Of a stretch of 13,682 bases of DNA, positions 6,227 through 13,598 are shown one piece after another; the stretch's first letter is position 1; every line of letters starts with the position of its first letter. A program made the position numbers and the translations under genes. This DNA is from Chloroflexota bacterium (GTDB lineage Bacteria; Chloroflexota; UBA11872; VXNJ01): the NCBI GenBank assembly GCA_026708165.1, contig JAPOVO010000339.1, positions 1 through 13,682 of the forward strand. Direction: 5' to 3'. Under the pieces are notes generated by a model. The model had not been told where the DNA came from and ran no database searches. It was given only the letters and a program-made list of their open reading frames with translations.

Positions 6227-7061
6227 GGGAGGGCTGCTCAACAAGCAAGTCCACTATCGCCTGCCGGGTCTCGTCATACCGACCCTCGCCGATGTGGACG
6301 TATCGAATCCAGCCCTCTCGGTCAACGAGATACATCGTAGGCCAATACTGGTTGCTGTATGCTCGCCAGATGCTGAAGTCGTTATCGATGGCAACGGGAT
6401 ACGTTATGCCCTGATCGACTACGGCCTTCTTTACGTTGTCGAAGACCTTCTCGAACGAGAACTCGGGCGAATGCACGGCCACGATCTCGAATCCTTCGGG
6501 ATGCAAATCCTCGTACCAGGCCTTCATACTCGGAAGAACGTTTACGCAGTTGTAGCAACCGAAGGTCCAGAACTTGACCATGAAAGGGGAGCCGCTTAAC
6601 GCCGCGAGCGAGAGAGGTTCGGAGTTAATCCACTCGTCGGACTGAAAATCGGGCGCCTGCTTCAAACGAGGTCGAACAATGCCGGACGCCTGGAGGCCCG
6701 GCGCGGCCACCGATGTAGGTGAAGCCGCGACAGGCGGGTCCTCCCGGCCCGCCGGTTTCGGTGGAGTTGTTTTAGCGGGCTGCGGTTCAGGAGTGGCGGC
6801 GACTGGTGCGGCTGTGGCGACCGGAGAAGCCTTGGTCACTTTCTCGACCTTCGCGGCAGTCGGTTCCGACGGTACAGTCGTCGATGTGGTTGGCTCTTTA
6901 GATGCGGCTGCCGGCGAAATGCTGGGAGCGCCGGAACTTTGCTGAGACCCGCAACCGGCGAGAGCTATCAGTCCCGCCGACGCCGCCACCAACCGCCTTC
7001 GTGAGATCAACGACCGTTTTGGAACTACCAGTGTTTTCATCTTCTTTGCCGGCTCTACCAT
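6222..7061 (-). CDS. Tat-type lipoprotein with a DipZ/TlpA-like thioredoxin domain
   Basis: Exported thiol-disulfide protein anchored to the membrane by lipid. The N-terminus has a twin-arginine pattern, SRRRL (20-24), a hydrophobic stretch (about 25-36) and a lipobox LAGC with the lipidated Cys37. A long Pro/Ala/Thr-rich linker (about 38-128) precedes a thioredoxin fold: FWTFGCYNCVNVLP with Cys169 and Cys172, VAVHSPEFSFEK (194-205), YPVAIDND (221-228) and a cis-proline in YWP (Pro241). The wording around CxNC and HSPEF matches the C-terminal domain of DipZ more than classic CcmG or TlpA. The protein is 279 aa; DipZ normally also carries CcdA-like membrane helices, which are absent here. The ATG at 7061 has no clear ribosome site; a second ATG at 7040 (residue 8) would still give a full Tat signal. 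Role inferred: extracytoplasmic disulfide reduction or peroxide-related redox work. Confidence 0.9.
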   Translation of the reverse strand: MVEPAKKMKTLVVPKRSLISRRRLVAASAGLIALAGCGSQQSSGAPSISPAAASKEPTTSTTVPSEPTAAKVEKVTKASPVATAAPVAATPEPQPAKTTPPKPAGREDPPVAASPTSVAAPGLQASGIVRPRLKQAPDFQSDEWINSEPLSLAALSGSPFMVKFWTFGCYNCVNVLPSMKAWYEDLHPEGFEIVAVHSPEFSFEKVFDNVKKAVVDQGITYPVAIDNDFSIWRAYSNQYWPTMYLVDREGWIRYVHIGEGRYDETRQAIVDLLVEQPSP

Positions 7062-7108
7062 TTCGTTTGAGCGTCACCCGTCACTAGCTAATACGAAGGG
7101 AGCACTCA

Positions 7109-7288
7109 ATGCGGATTCCCAATGGACCGGCTCGCTGTCTATTACCAACGATGGCGCTCATCCAGACGATTTGGCGCACCAAGTGGACATCAGGCAATCG
7201 CGACAAAGCAAGCTTTTTGAAGAGCCTCTTGGCGGATACTAGCATGAGCCCTGACGGAATCAGTTTCATCGTCGAAAGGTCGGTTTGA
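7109..7288 (+). CDS. small ORF (59 aa) translationally coupled to the MscS gene
   Basis: Unrecognised small protein. An ATG at 7109 follows GAAGGGAG (7095-7102) by 6 bases, a strong ribosome site. The frame stays open for 59 codons and its TGA (7286-7288) shares one base with the ATG of the channel gene (TGATG), the classic arrangement for translational coupling. The predicted protein begins MRIPNGPARCLLPTMA, has a basic middle (IWRTKWTSGNRDK) and ends SFIVERSV. I see no membrane helix, signal peptide or known domain. Third-position base use is not strongly biased, so the protein itself may be unimportant and the frame could act as a leader ORF setting the translation rate of the channel. Not matched to any family. 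Confidence 0.45.
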   Translation: MRIPNGPARCLLPTMALIQTIWRTKWTSGNRDKASFLKSLLADTSMSPDGISFIVERSV

Positions 7289-8172
7289 TGCAAATCTTGA
7301 ACTCTATTTGGGACGCGCTCAACGCGCCGCTGTTCAGCTTGGGCGGAGACCCTGTCACGGTCATCAGCATCCTGGTGCTGGTGGCCATCGTGGGAGTGAC
7401 GTTTCCGCTCGCGGGAAAGCTGCGCAATGCGTTTGAGCGATGGCTCGGCTCGGTTTCCGAGATCGAAGAAACGAACCTGCACACCATCGGCGCACTCATT
7501 CGCTATTCGGTAGTTTTCATGGGCGTGTACGTCGGGCTCAGGTCGGTAGGCTTTCAGCTTGACTCACTGCTGATCGTCCTTGGGGCGATCGGCGTGGGCA
7601 TCGGCTTCGGCCTGCAGAACATTGCCAATAACTTCATTTCCGGTCTCATTCTCATGTCCGAGCGGCCGATCAAGATCGGCGACATCGTCGACGTTGGCGG
7701 CATCCTCGGATCCGTCGAGCGCATAGGTATCAGGGCCACCACCCTGCGCCGATTCGACCAGACCCAGTCGCTGGTGCCTAACGGGGACCTTATTTCAAAC
7801 GCAGTGACCAACTGGACGCTGGACGACAGACGTGTAAGAGTCGACTTCATGGTGGGAGTCGCTTATGGCTCCGACGTCCGATTGGTCGAAAAACTGCTTC
7901 GAGACCTCCTGGAGGCCGACGAACGCGTTCTGGACGAGCCAGCGGCCCGCGTGATGTTCGTCGCTTTCGGCGAATCGTCGCTCGATTTTCGGGTTCTCGC
8001 CTACGTGCCAGACCTCGCCGACAGGCTGACGACCCTGAGCGATCTGCACTTTGCGATCGACGAGATGTTCAGAGAGCACGATGTCGAGATACCGTTCCCG
8101 CAGCGCGACCTGCATCTGCGGTCAATAAGCCCTGGCGTAGAGCTTTCGCACTCTGCAGCCAACGGCAACTGA
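7288..8172 (+). CDS. MscS-family small-conductance mechanosensitive channel
   Basis: Inner-membrane channel that opens under membrane tension to release solutes after osmotic downshock, working as a homoheptamer. From the ATG at 7288 (294 aa) there are three membrane segments: about 22-42 (VISILVLVAIVG), 70-90 (IRYSVVFMGVYVGL) and the pore helix 97-125 (LIVLGAIGVGIGFGLQNIANN), followed by the family signature FISGLILMSERPIKIGDIVDV, then the beta domain (SVERIGIRATTLRRFD, LVPNGDLIS) and the C-terminal alpha/beta domain ending in IPFPQRDLHL. All elements are intact and the length is that of the minimal MscS type. ATG was preferred to the TTG one codon earlier because GAAAGG (7274-7279) is better placed and the upstream ORF stop overlaps it. 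MscS can act alone; no osmolyte genes are adjacent. Confidence 0.96.
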   Translation: MQILNSIWDALNAPLFSLGGDPVTVISILVLVAIVGVTFPLAGKLRNAFERWLGSVSEIEETNLHTIGALIRYSVVFMGVYVGLRSVGFQLDSLLIVLGAIGVGIGFGLQNIANNFISGLILMSERPIKIGDIVDVGGILGSVERIGIRATTLRRFDQTQSLVPNGDLISNAVTNWTLDDRRVRVDFMVGVAYGSDVRLVEKLLRDLLEADERVLDEPAARVMFVAFGESSLDFRVLAYVPDLADRLTTLSDLHFAIDEMFREHDVEIPFPQRDLHLRSISPGVELSHSAANGN

Positions 8173-8258
8173 CCGGTACAAGCGCGGAGGACAGCTTCAA
8201 CCAGACCGACAGCGATCAGCCCAGAGCGCGACGGGAGAGCCCGCAATTGGCAGATTCC

Positions 8259-8307
8259 TTGCGGCAGCGCAAAGACCCCGCGGTTCCGCGCTTCGGCGCG
8301 GAACCGC
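8259..8307 (+). terminator. tandem hairpins, the second a 12-bp stem with a cUUCGg tetraloop
   Basis: A short stem TTGCG (8259-8263) with CGCAA (8268-8272) is followed by a perfect 12-bp stem: GCGGTTCCGCGC (8280-8291) and GCGCGGAACCGC (8296-8307) closed by TTCG. The C(UUCG)G loop is the most stable RNA tetraloop known. No U-run follows, so it is not a textbook intrinsic terminator. It lies 87 bases after the MscS gene and 33 bases before the MFS gene, so it could end or stabilise the MscS message, or fold in the MFS leader. Confidence 0.55.
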
Positions 8308-8340
8308 TGAAGTGACGCTCTCGATGGCCTGTCCGCGCAG

Positions 8341-9558
8341 ATGATCGCCAGTTCGTCAGTCCTGCGGCGGGCGTCCGGCTTTCTGGGCGACCACCGGCTG
8401 TTCGTTCTGCTTGCCGTGCAGTTCCTCTCCGGAGTCGCGGCGGCTCCGATGCTGGCCTTTCTGCCGGTCTACGTCGACGAAGTCCTGAAGCTGGATCAGG
8501 ACTTCACAGCCAACGCGCGAGCGGTATGGCTGGCGGGCATGGGCATTTTCGCGGTGGCCGGCGGCGCGTTGAGTGATGCCGCGGGCCGGAAGTTCACCAT
8601 CGTCCTGGGACTGACAGGAATGCTCGCGGGCGCAGCCATTTTCATCACCCGCTCGCCGCTCGCGGTGGGACTTCTACTGCCGGGTATCGTAGGCGCGGCC
8701 GACGGTCTTTTCGTCACCGGAAGTCAGGCGTACCTTGTAGAGGCTTCTCCCAAGAACCGGCTCGCGGTGATGACGGCGCTCTGGTTTTCCGGACTGACCG
8801 CCGGGAACGTGGTCGGCGGACTGGCCGGCGGCGCCGTCGCGGAGTGGGCGGGGTATCCGGCGCTCGCCCTCTATATTGCGGCCTCCACCGGCGGGGTGGC
8901 CGTTTTGGCGCTGCTGCTACTGCCGAACATGGGGCGCGGCAGCCCTGGCCCACGTCCGGGATTACGTCGCACTCTGGCCGGCTATGCCTTGCTTTTGCGG
9001 CAGACCTCGTATCGGCTTCTCGTCGCGATGCAGATGCTGAGGACGTTTTTCTGGGGCGGATTTCAAATCATGGGACCGATCATGATTGCGGGATTGAGCG
9101 GAAGCAAATTCGTCGTGGGCGCGTTTGTGTCGGCCACGACGGGCGTAGGGCTTGCGAGCATGTTGCTGGTCGGCGCTTTCTCCGACCGGCGGGGGCGGCG
9201 GGGGCCGGTCCTAGTCTGTCTCGGCGGGACAGTCCTCGGCTCCGCTTTGATCGGCCTCACAACTGACAATCTTCTCGGGCTCTTTCTCGCGGGCACGCTG
9301 GCTGCAGTGTTCGCGTGGGCCTTGTCGGGTCAAGTGACGCCGCTTGCCAAGGAATTTGCCGGTCCCGGCGAAACTGGCAGGGCGATGGCGCTGATCAACG
9401 CCCCTTGGAGCGTTGCGGCGCTGGGCGGCGCGCAGATTGGGGGAAGGATGGTAACCGACCAACCGTCAGGCGCTTTCTTCATTTTCGCAGGTCTCGCGCT
9501 CGTGGCGCTGCTTTGCGGGATCGTTCTGTTCCGGCAGGCTATGCCGACTCAAAAATGA
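8341..9558 (+). CDS. MFS transporter (12 membrane helices)
   Basis: Secondary transporter of the major facilitator superfamily, in the inner membrane; substrate unknown. The 405-aa protein has about twelve hydrophobic segments in two halves. The first starts near residue 20 (LFVLLAVQFLSGVAAAPMLA). The loop between helices 2 and 3 carries the superfamily motif A (GGALSDAAGRKF, about 75-86), and the matching loop of the second half reads GAFSDRRGRRGP (about 278-289). A proton-driven efflux or uptake role is typical, but no specific subfamily is recognisable. The ATG at 8341 has no clear Shine-Dalgarno (the upstream bases are GTCCGCGCAG), yet later starts would cut the first helix. It lies downstream of the MscS gene with a strong hairpin between them, so it may be a separate unit. 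Convergent with the oxidoreductase gene, 9 bases apart. Confidence 0.92.
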   Translation: MIASSSVLRRASGFLGDHRLFVLLAVQFLSGVAAAPMLAFLPVYVDEVLKLDQDFTANARAVWLAGMGIFAVAGGALSDAAGRKFTIVLGLTGMLAGAAIFITRSPLAVGLLLPGIVGAADGLFVTGSQAYLVEASPKNRLAVMTALWFSGLTAGNVVGGLAGGAVAEWAGYPALALYIAASTGGVAVLALLLLPNMGRGSPGPRPGLRRTLAGYALLLRQTSYRLLVAMQMLRTFFWGGFQIMGPIMIAGLSGSKFVVGAFVSATTGVGLASMLLVGAFSDRRGRRGPVLVCLGGTVLGSALIGLTTDNLLGLFLAGTLAAVFAWALSGQVTPLAKEFAGPGETGRAMALINAPWSVAALGGAQIGGRMVTDQPSGAFFIFAGLALVALLCGIVLFRQAMPTQK

Positions 9559-9563
9559 GAAAT

Positions 9564-9578
9564 CTAGCTAGCGGCTAG
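9564..9578 (-). terminator. possible intrinsic terminator of the minus-strand gene set
   Basis: CTAGC (9564-9568) pairs with GCTAG (9574-9578) around a 5-base loop at the end of the oxidoreductase gene and overlaps its stop codon. Read on the minus strand, the stem is followed by ATTTCTCATTTTT, a T-rich tract, which supports termination for the minus-strand genes. The stem is only 5 bp, so confidence is low. Confidence 0.35.
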
Positions 9579-10569
9579 GGATCGCGATAGTCGAGCCGGA
9601 TTCCATTGCCTGGATTCCGCAGATGATGGCAATGGCCGTGTTGCCGCCATCCCGCGCGTCGGTAGCAGGACGGCGTCCGTCCAGAACCGCGTTTACGAAG
9701 TCGTCGACCTCGTCATCGTAAGGATGAGCCGGAGTGTGGCCCGCCAACTCCACAGGCTCGTTATCCGTTTCCGGCGAAACCAGATAGCCCCTTACGATGG
9801 ATGCCTCGCTTCCGAACAGCGAAATGCCATCCGCATTCTTGTAGCTGTGGTCGTAGCTGCCCGCCCACGTCCCGGTGACGCGGCCAATACAGCCGTTTGG
9901 CCAGCGGTACAGGGCCGCGATGAATCCGTCGCCGGGGTGAGACGGATGGGCCATCCCGACGTTGCCCATCGCTGTGACCTCGACCGGATTGCCCAGATAC
10001 CAGCGCAGTAGGTCGAGCGGATGCGTTGCGGAACAGGCAAATCCTTGCAGCGAGTACGTCGGACCAACTTTGGCAGCCTTCTCCTCGCTGGAGAACTCAT
10101 GCACCATGTAGTCGCCTTCGCAGTAGTAGATGGTTCCTAGCGCGCCCGAGTCGACGACTTCTTTCACACGCTTATAGAGATTCTTGGTGCGAAGCACTTG
10201 TCCGACTGCGACGCAAAGGCCGGTGCGGTCCATCGCGTCGATGATGGCGTTGCAGTCTTCGACCGTCGTCGCCATGGGCTTCTCAATGAAGACGTGCTTG
10301 CCGGCATTGATGGCAGCCAGCGCCGCGTCGGCGTGGATACGGTCTGGCAAGTGGACGGATACCGCGTCGACGTCTTTAAGCTGGGCTATCTCCCGATAGT
10401 CGGTTGAGAACGTCGCTCCCAGGCTGAAAGCGAAGTCGGACCGCTCCTCTCTCAAGTCGCACGCCGCAACCAGATCGGCCCTCGGATGCTTTGAATAAAG
10501 CCTTGCGAAGCTCGAACCGTTGCCCCCCAGCCCCACCACGGCGACCCGCAGCTTTCGATCATCGTTCAC
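9568..10569 (-). CDS. Gfo/Idh/MocA-family NAD(P)-dependent oxidoreductase
   Basis: Cytoplasmic dehydrogenase expected to oxidise or reduce a sugar, inositol or related polyol with NAD(P). The Rossmann fold begins RVAVVGLGGNG (8-18) with the acidic end of the second strand at CD (37-38). The family signature EKPMA (96-100) holds the catalytic Lys97, and SATHPLDLLRW (180-190) carries the conserved His183 and Asp186. The C-terminal beta domain ends normally. I chose GTG at 10569 (333 aa) because GGAGGTAGGGG lies just upstream; a TTG at 10611 and an ATG at 10602 in the same frame would add residues before the first strand and have no ribosome site. It is the last of three same-strand genes. The 98-base gap from the GGT gene contains a small stem, AGGCC (10636-10640) with GGCCT (10653-10657). 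Substrate not determinable. Confidence 0.93.
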   Translation of the reverse strand: MNDDRKLRVAVVGLGGNGSSFARLYSKHPRADLVAACDLREERSDFAFSLGATFSTDYREIAQLKDVDAVSVHLPDRIHADAALAAINAGKHVFIEKPMATTVEDCNAIIDAMDRTGLCVAVGQVLRTKNLYKRVKEVVDSGALGTIYYCEGDYMVHEFSSEEKAAKVGPTYSLQGFACSATHPLDLLRWYLGNPVEVTAMGNVGMAHPSHPGDGFIAALYRWPNGCIGRVTGTWAGSYDHSYKNADGISLFGSEASIVRGYLVSPETDNEPVELAGHTPAHPYDDEVDDFVNAVLDGRRPATDARDGGNTAIAIICGIQAMESGSTIAIPSR

Positions 10570-10667
10570 GGCTACCCCTACCTCCGCTTCCACCGTTTGC
10601 ATTCTTCGCAACTAGCTCGCGTCAAAGCATATTGGAGGCCAGGCTTCAACACGGCCTATGGACGAGG

Positions 10668-12392
10668 CTAGAAGACGTCGGCATCGAAGTCGCCCGCCGG
10701 CAAGCGCGCCGACCCGCCCGATATGCCGGCGGGCGCACCGTCCGCCCTCCAGCACGCGGCGCCTTCGAGCTGGCCGTCGTCGGCAAAGGCCACGGCGCCG
10801 AGGCCGCCGGCGACCCAAGGCACCCTCGAAGCAGGATGACCGAGCGCAGCCAGTTCCGAGTCGACGTTGGCCGCGAACCCGTGCTCGAGCAGCAGGTCGT
10901 CGCCTTCAGAACCCGCGTGACAACGTGGAGCCTCGACAGCTTCCTGCAACGACATTCGATGGTCGATGAAATTGATGATGGCCTGTAGCACGGCGGCGGG
11001 GATTCGCGTTGCGCCCGGCGCTCCGAGCGCGAGCACCGGCTTTCCGTCGCGAAGGACGAATGTGGGCGTATTGCTGGAGACGGGGCGCTTCGACGGCCCT
11101 ACCGATTGTCTTAGGCCGGGACGTGGATCGAACAGCATCATGCAGTTGTTCAGCAGCATTCCGGTTCCGGGAACCGTCACGTGACTGCCGAATCCTCCGT
11201 TGAGAGTCTGGGTCGTGGCCACCATGTTCCCGTCCCGGTCGCACGCGGTGACGTGAGTTGTATTCGCACTTTCGCCAACCGCTGGATAAGCGAATTCGTC
11301 GCGAGCAGCCTTCACGACCTGCTCGTAGCCTGGCTCACCTACGATCGGAACGCCGGGTTCGTATGGCCGCGCGCGCCCTAGGTCGATTTCGCTTCGCCGC
11401 CGATCAGCATATTTCTTTGACGTGAGCCACTCGACGGGTACGGGCGCCTGATCGGGATCCCCGAAATAGCAGTAACGGTCGGCGAACGCGAGCTTCAGCG
11501 ACTCGGCTATCAGGTGAATCGATTCCGCAGTCCCAAATCCCAGGCTCGCCAAGTCAAAGCCTTCAAGGATGTTCAGCGCCTGTGCAAGGATCGTGCCGCC
11601 CGACGAGCATGGAGCCAACCCGACAATCTCGTATCCGCGGTAGGTTGAACGGACCGGCTCTCGCCGCTCGACACGGTAGTTTTGCAAGTCTTCACACGTC
11701 AGGATGCCGCCGTGGTCGTTCATTTCTTCAGAGACGCGTCGCGCCAAGTCGCCGATGTAGAGGAGATCTGCGCCCTCCTCCGCGATGGATTCCAGCGTAT
11801 CCGCGTAATCGGCTCGTACGAGTCTCGTCCCCTCCTTGCGAGGTGAACCTTGGTTCAGGAAAACGCGGGCCGAGTAGGGATATCGAGCGAGGACATTGCG
11901 ATGCCGGAGTATGAGGTCGGCCGACAGCGGCGAAATGACGAATCCGTGGCGGGCAAGTCTCACCGCCGGCGCGCAGATCTCGGACCAAGAGAGCCTGCCG
12001 TAACGCACGACCGATTCGTGATAAGCCTTGAGGGAACCCGGCACGCCGACTGACAGGTGGCCGAATTCGTTAAGCCGACCTTTGACAGTGAACAGTCCTC
12101 GTTCGACCGACTCCAACTTGTAAACACCGTCGTAGGCGGCCGCAGGCGATTTTATGTAGTTGTCCAGCGCGGCAATTTCGCCCCCGGCTCGCCGGATGAG
12201 CATGAACCCCGCGCCGAAAATGCTCGACATGGCGGGTTCGACGACGCTCGCCGCCAGGCAAGCTGCGACGGCGGCGTCGATGGCGTTGCCGTCGGCCGCG
12301 AACATTTCAGCTCCGGCAGCTGCGGCTAGTGGATGATTGGCGACTACGACGCCGCGGTCGGCGATCAGGCTCCGATTGTGCGTTTGACTCAC
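10668..12392 (-). CDS. gamma-glutamyltransferase-family Ntn hydrolase
   Basis: Proenzyme of the GGT family that should cut itself before a threonine, which becomes the nucleophile. From the GTG at 12392 (574 aa) the catalytic Thr is about residue 378 in SANTTHVTACD, followed by DGNMVATTQTLNGGFGS and the LLNN element. SSNTP and GAPGATRIP further on match the substrate-binding loops. The N-terminal GVVVANHPLAAAAG and GGNAIDAAVA-like (ADGNAIDAAVAACL) segments are standard. In true GGTs an Arg in DxRExAP binds the glutamyl carboxylate; here the site reads DNYIKSP, without Arg. I see no signal peptide, unlike periplasmic GGT, so YwrD-like or acylase-like activity is plausible. GTG at 12392 has GGAG 6 bases upstream; an in-frame GTG at 12404 is the alternative and lies one base after the SGNH stop codon, implying co-translation with that gene. 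Confidence 0.9.
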   Translation of the reverse strand: MSQTHNRSLIADRGVVVANHPLAAAAGAEMFAADGNAIDAAVAACLAASVVEPAMSSIFGAGFMLIRRAGGEIAALDNYIKSPAAAYDGVYKLESVERGLFTVKGRLNEFGHLSVGVPGSLKAYHESVVRYGRLSWSEICAPAVRLARHGFVISPLSADLILRHRNVLARYPYSARVFLNQGSPRKEGTRLVRADYADTLESIAEEGADLLYIGDLARRVSEEMNDHGGILTCEDLQNYRVERREPVRSTYRGYEIVGLAPCSSGGTILAQALNILEGFDLASLGFGTAESIHLIAESLKLAFADRYCYFGDPDQAPVPVEWLTSKKYADRRRSEIDLGRARPYEPGVPIVGEPGYEQVVKAARDEFAYPAVGESANTTHVTACDRDGNMVATTQTLNGGFGSHVTVPGTGMLLNNCMMLFDPRPGLRQSVGPSKRPVSSNTPTFVLRDGKPVLALGAPGATRIPAAVLQAIINFIDHRMSLQEAVEAPRCHAGSEGDDLLLEHGFAANVDSELAALGHPASRVPWVAGGLGAVAFADDGQLEGAACWRADGAPAGISGGSARLPAGDFDADVF

Positions 12393-12405
12393 GCTCCGCT
12401 CCACA

Positions 12406-13554
12406 TCACCTAAACGGTCCTATGCGTTCGTAGGCGTCTTGAAATGCGAGAAGCAGGACTCCGTAACCCCTGTCCACCGGGTGCACATCGCCCTCTAGCA
12501 CGTGGGTGAGCCGGGCCGTGAGTCCGCCGAACAGGGGATGAGCGTCGGCAATTGCGACGTCGTTGGCCTGCGCAGCGGCGACGATCCTGCCATTTATACT
12601 TCGCATTGTCTCATCCGAGAGCGCTTCGAAGGCCAGGCCGGAACCGAAGTCGAAGGGGTCGTAATAGGTCATTGCGATTATCAGCGCTTCAGAACCGGCC
12701 GCTTCGCGGAGACGCCGGAGGATTACGTTCATGTTGGTCTCGATCTGCACCGTCGCCTTGTCCAGCTCGGTGCGGCAGGCGGGATCGCCCGGCCCCGCCC
12801 GGCACACGGGACCTTCGAGAATCGGGATGATGTCGTTCACGCCCAGCGAGAGGGTAATCACGTGAATCTGCGTCTCGGGATCGCCGTCGTTTTGCAGAGT
12901 CTCGATTTGGGCGATCGCGCGATCAAGCTGCGGCTCCGGACCGTCGACGAACAATGATGTCGATTCGCCCGGAACTCCCAAATTGGAGAAGGCAAAATCG
13001 ACGTTGAAGGTCGATTCCAGATACCGCCAGAACCGGGTGGCGTAATTGTTTGCCGGTGACGAAGCGCCCTCGCCGGCAGCTAGAGAGTCGCCAAGCGCCA
13101 GGTACTTCCACGCTCCGGGACTGGGGACAGTGGACGGCGCGCGGGAGGCACGCTCACGAGGCGCCGGAATGTTGCGGAAAGGGTCAGAGAGGACGGCGGC
13201 GAGCTCTGTGTCTGAAACCTGAGTCGCGCCCTCGACCCGATAGCCCGTCATTCGCAGCGCCGCGTTACCGGATCTAAGCTCGGCGAGCCTCACATCTCCT
13301 TGACGCGAGAGCACCTGGTTTACGCCGGCCACGTAGTTGAGAACCGTGCCGGCGGGATCGAGCAGGGGCTCTGGCAACGTTAGGAACCCTATTGAAACCT
13401 CGTGTAAGTGGAGCCGTATTCGTCCGCCGTCGAGCGAGAACGTAACGTCGGCTTCAAGAGGAATCGGCACTCGTCCGGCAAGCTCAGCGCTCAGGCGGCC
13501 TCCTTGAGACTTAAGATCGAATCGTGGATTTTGCAGCCTTCCCAGTCCGGCCAT
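12406..13554 (-). CDS. SGNH/GDSL hydrolase with an N-terminal LmeA-like beta domain, probably 5'-truncated
   Basis: The C-terminal half is an SGNH esterase/lipase: GDSLAAGEG with Ser157 (counting from the ATG at 13554), NLGVPGES (191-198), SLGVND with Asn240, and DVHPVDRG with Asp356 and His358. All four conserved blocks are present. Two cysteines (251, 260) may form a disulfide, which suggests export. The N-terminal 110 residues look like a membrane-associated beta domain of the LmeA/DUF2993 kind (inference). The ATG has no clear ribosome site and lies inside the domain: the same frame continues upstream for 26 more codons with domain-like wording (GFDITLTEREVNQIF) but has no ATG, GTG or TTG before a TGA at 13635-13633. 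A signal peptide expected for such a protein is therefore missing. The stop is followed almost at once by the GGT gene. Enzyme class sure, start doubtful. Confidence 0.85.
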   Translation of the reverse strand: MAGLGRLQNPRFDLKSQGGRLSAELAGRVPIPLEADVTFSLDGGRIRLHLHEVSIGFLTLPEPLLDPAGTVLNYVAGVNQVLSRQGDVRLAELRSGNAALRMTGYRVEGATQVSDTELAAVLSDPFRNIPAPRERASRAPSTVPSPGAWKYLALGDSLAAGEGASSPANNYATRFWRYLESTFNVDFAFSNLGVPGESTSLFVDGPEPQLDRAIAQIETLQNDGDPETQIHVITLSLGVNDIIPILEGPVCRAGPGDPACRTELDKATVQIETNMNVILRRLREAAGSEALIIAMTYYDPFDFGSGLAFEALSDETMRSINGRIVAAAQANDVAIADAHPLFGGLTARLTHVLEGDVHPVDRGYGVLLLAFQDAYERIGPFR

Positions 13555-13598
13555 CTCGCCTTCGAAGATTTGGTTGACTTCACGCTCCGTCAGGGTGA

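Noticed and set aside
5280..6230. Recurrent CGTTAGGG words (about 5288, 5495 and 6221) that resemble telomere-like or interspersed repeats
   Set aside because: Flanks differ, spacing is irregular, and one copy is explained by the hairpin arm at 6218-6226; most likely chance.
7067..7094. Sigma-70 promoter TTGAGC / TAATAC (16-base spacer) before the small ORF
   Set aside because: Both boxes match the consensus poorly, and transcription would start inside the ribosome site.
7084..7482. 132-codon minus-strand frame opposite the small ORF and the start of MscS
   Set aside because: Covers the obvious first membrane segments of MscS on the other strand and shows no protein motif or ribosome site.
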